From positions 1 to 8,701 of the forward strand of contig JBBDYI010000027.1 of the NCBI GenBank assembly GCA_040901705.1: a stretch of 8,701 nt of DNA. Reading direction: 5' to 3'. Below are positions 1-5,904 of this stretch, one piece after another. Positions within the stretch are counted from its first letter, which is position 1. Every line of letters begins with the position of its first letter. The notes beneath the pieces were generated by a model that saw only the letters and a program-made list of their open reading frames with translations, was not told the DNA's origin and did no database searches. Source of the stretch: PLA5 sp040901705. GTDB lineage: Bacteria > Planctomycetota > Planctomycetia > Pirellulales > PLA5. The position numbers were made by a program, and so were the translations under genes.

Positions 1-50
1 AGCAAAAAGACGTTTGGCCGCATGAACTTACGACTCAGGAAGTGCCATTC

Positions 51-116
51 GGGACTGACCCTCTCAGGCACGGCGAATTCTCCGGCACAAACGTGCTCTC
101 CCACAGGGTCTGTCCC
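51..116. repeat. Imperfect inverted repeat just downstream of the membrane protein gene
   Basis: The arms are GGGACTGACCCT (51-62) and AGGGTCTGTCCC (105-116), complementary at 11 of 12 positions and separated by 42 bases. A T-run (116-122) follows the right arm on the plus strand. Read on the minus strand, the stop codon of the membrane protein gene is followed within about 20 bases by an A-run and then the GGGACAGACCC arm. I recall motifs of the form AAAAGGGGACAGACCC as common dispersed extragenic repeats in planctomycetes and other bacteria, often associated with REP-type or IS200-like elements; that family link is from memory. The element may continue to the left beyond the window. No coding sequence is convincing in bases 1-132. 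Confidence 0.45.
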
Positions 117-132
117 CTTTTTCAACAGACTG

Positions 133-1881
133 CTAACGGCCGGCGAGCGACTCGCGAATCGCCTCGATCGCGTAGACGTACCACGTTGTATTTCCGTAGA
201 CCGGCAGCACCGCGTCGAAATTCTCGGCGTGGTCGGCCTCGACGATCACGTAATCGAGTTGGCGCTCCGCGGCGATCCGCACGAAATCGCGCGGGCCAAG
301 GCGGCGAAAGAAAGCCCGCTTCGGATCGCTACCGCTGGGCAGACTGCGCGATAGCTCCGCCCGTTGTTCCAGCGTGCCGAACAGCAGCGCGTCGCGAAAG
401 GCGTATTCCGCGAAGAAATCTTCGCGGAACGGGAGTCCAAATCCGGCAAACACCGCGCGGTGGGCGACGAGCGCCAAGTCGACGCTGACGTTGTCGTCGG
501 CGACGGCGAACACGCCGTTGCTTGGAGTCTCATCGGCAATCCAGTTGTAGAAGCCCGGATCTGTCCGGCGGGCCCGCGCGAACGGATCGTCGCGCGCGGT
601 GACTCCGACATAGGCCGAGGCGAGCGCGATCAACGCCAGCGCCGAGCCGCGCGGCAGCAACAATTGTTTCCACCACGCCGAACCGGTCCGCCCAACGTGC
701 GGACGGACGGACCGCCATCGTCGGGCCGCCAGCGCCGCCGCGTCGGCGACGACGATCGCGGCGAGCAACAACCACGCAAAGTATCCCAGCGACGAGAACC
801 GCACCGGGCCAAGCATGGCGAGCAGCTTATTCGGCCAGGCCACGACCGCGATGTACTGCAAACCGACCGAACCGGCGTAGGCCCCGCAGAGCGCCAGCGC
901 GAGCGCCGCCAGACGCCGATCGCGCCGCCACGCCGCATAGGGCACGGCCGCGAACATCATGCCAGTCAGTAGGAAAAAGCTGTGCCACCACGGGCATTCG
1001 GTAAGCGAGCCGAACGCCGGCGGCCAATAGTGGCTCGGATGGCGCACGAGCACGTATTGGCGGATGAACTCGTCGGCGTCGAGCGACACGGTCGGCCGAC
1101 AGACGATCGCCAACAGCACGCACGGCAACAGCCAACCGACGGCGATGACCGCCGTAGCGGATGGGAACCGCCAACGGCCGAACGTCGCGATGCCGTGAAA
1201 CAGGATCGCAAATAAGCTCACGGCCGGATGCAGCAGCGAGGCAACCGTCCATGCCGCGACGCCGGCCGCCGTACGAAATCGCGCGGGGCTAAGCAACAGC
1301 GAGCTACCGCACAGCGCGAACATCAGGGAATAGGTCGACGACGTGGCTTGCGGCTGAAACGGCGACCACCACGCGATCGAGAACAGGGCCGCCACGCTCG
1401 GCCGGATGACTTGGGCAAGTCCGGCCACGACGACCAACGCCGCGGCAAGCCGGCCAAACGTCGTCGGCCATGTGTCTTCGCGAGAAAAGCCGCCGCGTTC
1501 GTTGACACCGTCGAGTTGCTCGCGTTCGAACCACGCACGCACGTATCCGCTCAGCACGAGATACCACAACACGGGCAGAAAAAACGCCGCGACCACGCGA
1601 AGCACGAACAGCGAGGCGTACCAATCGTCGCCGAGGAATCGGGCGAGTGTCGTGACGAGAAACCCGAACGCGTGCCGCGGATTTGGCTCGGCGCTGGCGT
1701 TGGTGAAAAAATCGTTGGCCAGAAACGACGGGTCAAGCCGACGGGCGACCAGCGGCGCAATGTCTTTGGCCGGCCACTCGTAGGCCGTGCCGCCGTAGCG
1801 AAAAAAGTAGTGGCCAGACCACGCGGCCAGCGCGACGAGCATCGAGCCGTCTCTCGGTCCGCGCTTGCCGCGTTCATTCAT
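133..1881 (-). CDS. Multi-pass integral membrane protein, GT-C-like, function unknown
   Basis: This 582-residue protein has many hydrophobic segments, for example around residues 90-112, 145-170, 184-198, 205-230, 240-261, 300-316, 323-348, 365-386 and 412-428. They are followed by a soluble C-terminal domain from about residue 430 to the end. The first loop carries an acidic pattern, LDPSFLANDFFT (residues 49-60). Asp-rich first loops of this kind, many membrane spans and a terminal extracytoplasmic domain are typical of GT-C-fold glycosyltransferases and DUF6798-like proteins, so a role in transferring sugar from a lipid carrier is possible but not shown. The start is ATG at 1881: AAGGA lies about seven bases upstream. 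The open frame continues to 2043, but that part translates the palindromic repeat at 1924-2028 and is not protein-like. The gene is 169 bases downstream of the reductase gene on the same strand. The existence of the protein is solid; its function is a guess. Confidence 0.85.
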   Translation of the reverse strand: MNERGKRGPRDGSMLVALAAWSGHYFFRYGGTAYEWPAKDIAPLVARRLDPSFLANDFFTNASAEPNPRHAFGFLVTTLARFLGDDWYASLFVLRVVAAFFLPVLWYLVLSGYVRAWFEREQLDGVNERGGFSREDTWPTTFGRLAAALVVVAGLAQVIRPSVAALFSIAWWSPFQPQATSSTYSLMFALCGSSLLLSPARFRTAAGVAAWTVASLLHPAVSLFAILFHGIATFGRWRFPSATAVIAVGWLLPCVLLAIVCRPTVSLDADEFIRQYVLVRHPSHYWPPAFGSLTECPWWHSFFLLTGMMFAAVPYAAWRRDRRLAALALALCGAYAGSVGLQYIAVVAWPNKLLAMLGPVRFSSLGYFAWLLLAAIVVADAAALAARRWRSVRPHVGRTGSAWWKQLLLPRGSALALIALASAYVGVTARDDPFARARRTDPGFYNWIADETPSNGVFAVADDNVSVDLALVAHRAVFAGFGLPFREDFFAEYAFRDALLFGTLEQRAELSRSLPSGSDPKRAFFRRLGPRDFVRIAAERQLDYVIVEADHAENFDAVLPVYGNTTWYVYAIEAIRESLAGR

Positions 1882-1923
1882 TGCGATTCCTTCAATAAGC
1901 TTCGCCGCGGCGAGCAAGGTCTC

Positions 1924-2028
1924 GTAGAGTGCTCTGTGAGCACCTGTGGCGCGCATACTGCCCAATCGCCATTCGTCCAACCGCGCCGCTCGCATGCCGC
2001 CGTGCGCGGTGCTCACAGAGCACCCTAC
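1924..2028. repeat. REP-like palindrome pair in the reductase/membrane-protein spacer
   Basis: Two copies of a 21-base unit face each other: GTAGAGTGCTCTGTGAGCACC at 1924-1944 matches the complement of 2008-2028 at 20 of 21 positions. Each copy is itself a palindrome, GTGCTC-TGT-GAGCAC. The 63 bases between the copies are not obviously coding. The whole unit occupies most of the 169-base spacer between two co-oriented genes. The structure is that of a repetitive extragenic palindrome doublet. I recall GGTGCTCACAGAGCACC-type units as frequent in Pirellulales genomes, but cannot check the copy number here. On the transcript it could fold into two hairpins or one long stem and so affect read-through or mRNA stability. 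Confidence 0.7.
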
Positions 2029-2050
2029 GCCGCCCTCTTTCACTCGCCGA

Positions 2051-3550
2051 TCATGCCCTCCAACCGAGGATCGTCTTCAGCACCCGCGCGGCCATCGGCG
2101 TCAGTCGGGTGCGTTGGAATTGATCGGCGATGCGGCGGAGCACTTCGGCCTGCGTGGGGTAACAGTGGATCACGTCGGAGAGTTTCCCTAATTTCATCCC
2201 CCGCGTCATCATCAATGTGATCTCGCCGATCATTTCGCCGGCGTGGGCCGCAACGATGGTCGCGCCGACGATGTGGCCCGTGCCGCGGCGCGTGTGGACG
2301 ACGGCGAATCCGTTGGTTTCCCCGTCGAGCAACGCACGATCGACCTCGCCGAGGGGTTGGCGGTAGCTGTCGATGGCCACACCCTGCTCGTGGCACTCGG
2401 TGCCGGTCAGGCCCACGTGCGCGACCTCCGGGTCCGTGTACGTCGCGCGGGGAATCACCAGCCGGCTGAGCCGCTGGCGACCGAAAAACAGCGAATTCCG
2501 CACGCAAGCGCGGGCCATCGCGTCGGCGGCGTGCGTGAATTGGTATTTCGAGCAGACGTCGCCCGCGGCGTAGATAAACGAGTTGCTGGTGCGGAGATAA
2601 TCGTCGATTTCGACGCCGGCGGCGGTGTAGTCGACGCCGGCGGCTTCCAGGTCGAGGCCGTCGACGTTCGCCCGGCGGCCGGTGGCGACCAGAATCGCGT
2701 CCGCGACAAGGGTTTGCTCGGCATCGCGGGCAATCGTCAATGCTTTGCCGTCGGGACTCTCCGCCGCGCGGACAGGCGACCAGCCGAGATGCAGTTGGAC
2801 GCCCTCACTCGCCAGTTGGCCGGCGATCAAGTCAGAGGCTTCGCGATCTTCCTTGGGCAGCAAATACTCGCCGCGCTGAACGAGATGCACCTCGCTGCCG
2901 AAGCGGCGAAAAGCTTGGGCCAGTTCGCAGCCGATCGGCCCGCCGCCGATGACGATCAGCCGGCGCGGAAGCTCGGTCAGCGAAAACACCGTCTCGTTAG
3001 TGAGGTAACCGGCGTCCGCGAGTCCGGGAATATTCGGAACGGCGGCCCGGCCGCCCGTGGCGATCACACAACGAGCGAACCGCAGCGTGGCGTCGCCGAC
3101 GGCGACTTCATCGGCGGCGGTGAAACGGGCATCGCCGAGAAACACGTCGACGCCAAGGTCGTGGAAACGCTGGGCCGAGTCGTGATGGCTGATTTCCGCG
3201 CGGAGTCGCCGCATCCGCTGCATCACCGCCGGGAAGTCGACCGCCGGCGGCGGGCCGCGGAGACCGAATTGCTCGCCGTGCGCGGCATCGTATGCGGCTC
3301 GCGCGGCCCGCAGCAGAGCCTTGCTGGGAACGCAACCGTAGTTCAGGCAATCGCCGCCCAAGAGGTGACGCTCGACCAGCGCCGCGCGTCCGCCGAGGCC
3401 GGCCGTGGCCAACGCAGAAATGATGCCCGCCGTGCCGCCGCCGATGGCGACCAGGTGATAGCGCTGCGGCGGCGTTGGATTTCTCCATTGCGGCGGCGCG
3501 GCTTGGCGAACCAACTCGGCGTTGTATTCGTCGTCGGGGATCAACCGCAT
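2051..3550 (-). CDS. MerA-like FAD-dependent pyridine nucleotide-disulfide oxidoreductase
   Basis: This 499-residue class I flavin disulfide reductase is complete. Residues 1-30 form an N-terminal extension (IPDDEYN...PPQWRNPTPP). They are followed by the FAD-binding GGGTAG (37-42), the redox-active disulfide GGDCLNYGCVPSK with Cys68 and Cys73, the NAD(P)-binding GGGPIG (202-207), the second FAD motif AAGD (328-331) and the dimerisation domain to the end. The VQRG after the nucleotide-binding strand lacks the usual acidic residue, hinting at NADPH. The C-terminal motif reads IHCYPTQAE (461-469). Tyr464 stands where glutathione reductase and lipoamide dehydrogenase have the catalytic His, as in mercuric reductases. 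However, there is no N-terminal heavy-metal domain and no C-terminal Cys-Cys pair, so true Hg(II) reduction is unlikely and the substrate is unknown. The start at 3550 keeps the conserved extension; a GGAG lies about 11 bases upstream. The spacer before it holds the nested palindrome. Confidence 0.96.
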   Translation of the reverse strand: MRLIPDDEYNAELVRQAAPPQWRNPTPPQRYHLVAIGGGTAGIISALATAGLGGRAALVERHLLGGDCLNYGCVPSKALLRAARAAYDAAHGEQFGLRGPPPAVDFPAVMQRMRRLRAEISHHDSAQRFHDLGVDVFLGDARFTAADEVAVGDATLRFARCVIATGGRAAVPNIPGLADAGYLTNETVFSLTELPRRLIVIGGGPIGCELAQAFRRFGSEVHLVQRGEYLLPKEDREASDLIAGQLASEGVQLHLGWSPVRAAESPDGKALTIARDAEQTLVADAILVATGRRANVDGLDLEAAGVDYTAAGVEIDDYLRTSNSFIYAAGDVCSKYQFTHAADAMARACVRNSLFFGRQRLSRLVIPRATYTDPEVAHVGLTGTECHEQGVAIDSYRQPLGEVDRALLDGETNGFAVVHTRRGTGHIVGATIVAAHAGEMIGEITLMMTRGMKLGKLSDVIHCYPTQAEVLRRIADQFQRTRLTPMAARVLKTILGWRA

Positions 3551-3624
3551 GGCGTTCTGCTCCAGTTGAATGCTGAATGGGTATTCGGTGCAGTCCGCCT
3601 GAATGTTGCCTTGCTTGTCGCTGC

Positions 3625-3772
3625 TTAGCGGCTATCCACAAAGAATCGCCGAGGATACTTACTGTAGGAGGCGAATCCTTTCGCCGAGACACTTGCTTTG
3701 CGGCCCCGTCGGCGAAAAGATTCGCCTCCTACAGTGTGAAAAACAAGCACATTCTTTGTGGATAGCCGCTTA
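3625..3772. mobile_element. 142-bp nested palindromic element flanked by TTA, MITE-like
   Basis: The outer arms are 19 bases long and perfect: GCGGCTATCCACAAAGAAT at 3628-3646 and its exact complement at 3751-3769. They are flanked by TTA on both sides (3625-3627 and 3770-3772), which looks like a 3-base target-site duplication. Inside sits a second inverted repeat of 27 bases, 3661-3687 against 3709-3735, matching at 26 of 27 positions around a 21-base loop. The core of this inner arm is GTAGGAGGCGAATC. No protein is encoded, so if mobile it would need a transposase in trans. The right-hand TTA is the complement of the stop codon of the dehydrogenase gene, so the element abuts that gene exactly. 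It also lies 75 bases upstream of the reductase start, where it may act as a terminator or insulating stem-loop. Mobility is inferred from structure only. Confidence 0.6.
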
Positions 3773-4900
3773 ATCGTACATGACGACCGTTTTGATGCCT
3801 TGCGGTTCGCGGTGTTCGTAGTGCCAGAGCGCGTCGTCGCCGCGGACGCGGTTGGTGATGAGCGCGGCGAGCGGTTCGCCGCATCGCTCGTGCAACTCGG
3901 CGAGATGCGCCAGCGCGTCGGCGAAATCTCGCGGGGCGGCGTTCACCGTGCCCAAATGGACGTGATTGCGGATCACGGCATCACGCATCAGCCGCGCCAC
4001 GTTGTGCGTCCGCGGCTGCGGTACGCGTGAGCTGCCGAGCCAGACCATCACGCCCCGCGAGGCCAGCGCCCCCGCCGCCGCCAGCATCACGTCGTCGCTA
4101 CCGGTGCATTCGAGAATCAAATCGTAGCCATCGCGGTCGACGTTCTCGACGTTGAGCGTCATGGGATCGCGCACGTAACGCGCGCCGAACCGTTGGGCAA
4201 GCCGCACGCGGAAAGAATCCGGCTCGTCGCGGCCGCACATCGTCACCGGCCAGCCGCGGCAAATCGACGCCAGCACCGCCGTGAAGCCGATCGGCCCCAT
4301 GCCGGTGACGAGCACCCGCGGCGGCGAATCGGTCCAGGCATCCGCGCCGAGCCGGGCCTGTTGAATCGTGAGCGCTTCGTTCACCGCCTTTTCGGAAACC
4401 GCCAGCGGCTCGGCAAGCACGGCGACCTCGGCGAGGCGCGGATCGACGCGGTACAGATACTCCGGCCGGTCCAGCCACCGCGGCGACGAAAAACCATGCT
4501 CGAAGAAGATGCCGCGCTCCGTGTACTGTCCGAACTCGAGCAGGTCGACGCGGTGGCGCGCACCAGGCAGCGGCCGGCGGACGACAGGCACGACGAGATC
4601 GCCGGCGCGGACATCGCTCACGCTGTCGCCGATCTGCTCGACGACGGCCAGGCATTCGTGGCCCAGGACGAGGTATTCTTCGCCCGGTGGGCAAAACGGT
4701 CGCTGGCTATGCAAGATTTCGCGGTCCGTGCCGCAGACCCCCAGTTGCAGCGTGCGGCACAACACTTCGCCAGCGCCGGGCGGCGGCGGATCGCGCGCCG
4801 GCACGAAGCGCGGCTGGGCCGAACCGGGCAACGCGGCGATCGGCTGCGACACGATCCTTGGCTGCGACGAGACATGCGGTGTTGTGCGGTGGTTCGCCAT
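3770..4900 (-). CDS. Zinc-dependent glucose 1-dehydrogenase-type oxidoreductase (MDR superfamily)
   Basis: This 376-residue medium-chain dehydrogenase resembles archaeal-type glucose dehydrogenases. Numbered from the ATG at 4900, the catalytic-zinc motif GVCGTDRE carries Cys56; LGHE has His81 and Glu82; LAEPLAVSEKA has Glu164. The Rossmann motif GMGPIG is at 200-205, followed by an Arg (CGRDE), consistent with NADP use. The C-terminal LGTVNAAPRDFADAL and GIKTVV also fit glucose dehydrogenases. The likely reaction is oxidation of glucose or a related aldose at C1, but the sugar is not proven. The structural-zinc cysteines are absent: the segment between VVRRP and YTERG has none. The start is uncertain. 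The frame also opens with GTG at 4930, giving 386 residues and a 24-base gap to the methyltransferase stop; neither start has a convincing ribosome binding site. The gene follows the methyltransferase closely and probably shares its transcript. Its stop codon touches the palindromic element. Confidence 0.93.
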   Translation of the reverse strand: MANHRTTPHVSSQPRIVSQPIAALPGSAQPRFVPARDPPPPGAGEVLCRTLQLGVCGTDREILHSQRPFCPPGEEYLVLGHECLAVVEQIGDSVSDVRAGDLVVPVVRRPLPGARHRVDLLEFGQYTERGIFFEHGFSSPRWLDRPEYLYRVDPRLAEVAVLAEPLAVSEKAVNEALTIQQARLGADAWTDSPPRVLVTGMGPIGFTAVLASICRGWPVTMCGRDEPDSFRVRLAQRFGARYVRDPMTLNVENVDRDGYDLILECTGSDDVMLAAAGALASRGVMVWLGSSRVPQPRTHNVARLMRDAVIRNHVHLGTVNAAPRDFADALAHLAELHERCGEPLAALITNRVRGDDALWHYEHREPQGIKTVVMYD

Positions 4901-4954
4901 TGCGGCACGGACTCGATTGCGTACATCCACTGCGGAGAAAAAGTGAGCGGTGTG

Positions 4955-5623
4955 CTAGGTCTGGCCTTCGGCTGCGGCCGGGGAACCGCTACGCAGATGA
5001 TGCACCCAGGCCGGCGGCACGTTGGGAACGACGAGATTGCGGCCGATCGCCCGTCCGCGGCGGGCCACGGCCATAGCCTCCCCGACCCCCCGGAGCCGCG
5101 CCCGCTCGTCGCGGCCACTGATGAGCGACCGCATCGGCCGGACGCCGACGTACTCGAAAAACGACATCGTGCCGCCGGGGCGAAGCAGCCGCAATGTGAC
5201 TTCGAGAATGCGGGCGACGACGTCGGCGTCGAAATTATTGAATGGCAGGCCGGAGACGATCACGTCGTACGTGCCTTCGCCGTCGACGTCTTCAATGGGG
5301 CAATGCAGGATTCTGGTTCGGTCGGCCGCCGGGCGAAACAGCGGGTCGCCTTGCAATCGCTCGTGGAGTCGGCGAACGAACGATTCGTTGAGTTCGACCA
5401 GGTCGAGCGTGTCGCCCGCGGCGAGGCCGTCGATGATCCACCGCGTAACCGCCCCCGTGCCGGGCCCGACTTCGAGGATCCGCCGCGGCCCCCGGCCCTC
5501 GCGGACATGCCGGGCCAGCGCGCGGGCCAGCCAACGGCCGCTGGGCAAAATCGCCCCGGTGGAGTGAAAGCTGCGAACGAACTCGCCGAGAAACACACGA
5601 TAATCGGCCCACCGCTGCGACAT
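4955..5623 (-). CDS. Class I SAM-dependent methyltransferase, PmtA-like (phospholipid N-methyltransferase type)
   Basis: This 222-residue protein has the SAM-binding motif I ILEVGPGTGAVT (residues 49-60), an acidic end of strand two (VELN, 76-79) and the motif IV segment SGLPFNNF (124-131). The last of these is close to the SGLPW/F motif of phospholipid N-methyltransferases and KsgA-related enzymes. The N-terminal FLGEFVRSFHSTGAILPSG (residues 11-29) also fits the PmtA family, which methylates phosphatidylethanolamine at the membrane surface. A fit to that family is well supported; the actual lipid or other acceptor is not known. The start at ATG 5623 is chosen over an in-frame TTG at 5659, because the latter would lie inside the predicted -35 box. 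No Shine-Dalgarno sequence precedes the ATG. The gene is first of a probable two-gene operon with the dehydrogenase. Confidence 0.9.
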   Translation of the reverse strand: MSQRWADYRVFLGEFVRSFHSTGAILPSGRWLARALARHVREGRGPRRILEVGPGTGAVTRWIIDGLAAGDTLDLVELNESFVRRLHERLQGDPLFRPAADRTRILHCPIEDVDGEGTYDVIVSGLPFNNFDADVVARILEVTLRLLRPGGTMSFFEYVGVRPMRSLISGRDERARLRGVGEAMAVARRGRAIGRNLVVPNVPPAWVHHLRSGSPAAAEGQT

Positions 5624-5629
5624 GCCGCA

Positions 5630-5659
5630 ACTGTAGCCGCGGCAACGGCAGAGGGTCAA
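5630..5659 (-). promoter_or_regulatory. Predicted sigma70-type promoter giving a leaderless methyltransferase transcript
   Basis: On the minus strand TTGACC (5654-5659, five of six consensus bases) is separated by 18 bases from TACAGT (5630-5635, four of six). Only six bases lie between the -10 box and the ATG at 5623. A start of transcription seven bases after the -10 box would fall on the A of that ATG. This fits the lack of a Shine-Dalgarno sequence. It is a pattern match, not a measured start. Confidence 0.45.
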
Positions 5660-5904
5660 GCGGGCGGACGCTCGGCAAGTTCAACATGGTGTGTCGCGAC
5701 GGCAAGGTCAACGGCATGAGATTCGCACCGCGGCGTCTGGCCGACCACGTACGCCGCAGAGGGCCCCAGGCTGTTGTTTGACCTCGCCCAAAGGGATACA
5801 TTGGGATGTCAACGTCATGGAGCCTCGCGCACTTTTGCGATTCTTTCGCGTCAAAGTTGATATTTGCGTCGTCGTCCAACTCGTACTCAAATCGGAGCAA
5901 ATCT
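5660..5904. other. Divergent intergenic region between methyltransferase and secreted protein genes
   Basis: I see no gene here. A weak sigma70-like pair for the plus-strand gene is TTGTTT (5774-5779), a 17-base spacer and TACATT (5797-5802), about 100 bases before the ATG. A small inverted repeat GCGGCGT/ACGCCGC (5730-5736 and 5751-5757, loop 14) could be an operator or chance in GC-rich DNA. The frame of the secreted protein is open from an ATG at 5806, but the extra 33 residues are Ser-rich and would bury the signal peptide. Confidence 0.25.

Noticed and set aside
1882..2043. N-terminal extension of the membrane protein to 2043
   Set aside because: It translates the palindromic repeat and has no ribosome binding site, whereas ATG 1881 has a good one.
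1228..2220. 330-codon plus-strand open frame crossing the membrane protein gene and the REP-like repeat
   Set aside because: It is highly basic with scattered Arg/Gln and no recognisable motif. It runs through intergenic repeat sequence, so it is a shadow frame.
2051..3550. A mercury-resistance (mer) operon
   Set aside because: No merR, merT or merP is nearby, and the reductase lacks the heavy-metal domain and C-terminal cysteine pair of true MerA.
2243..3628. 461-codon open frame on the plus strand, antisense to the reductase
   Set aside because: The reductase on the minus strand has all its family motifs. The antisense translation has none and mirrors the sense codons.
3627..3770. A CRISPR array or riboswitch in the reductase upstream region
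   Set aside because: The repeats are inverted rather than direct and occur only as single pairs. The layout is a nested palindrome and no known riboswitch core is visible.
4193..5719. 508-codon open frame on the plus strand, antisense to both the dehydrogenase and the methyltransferase
   Set aside because: It spans two well-supported genes on the other strand, is rich in Arg, Ala and Gly with no domain pattern, and is what high-GC codon bias produces on the opposite strand.
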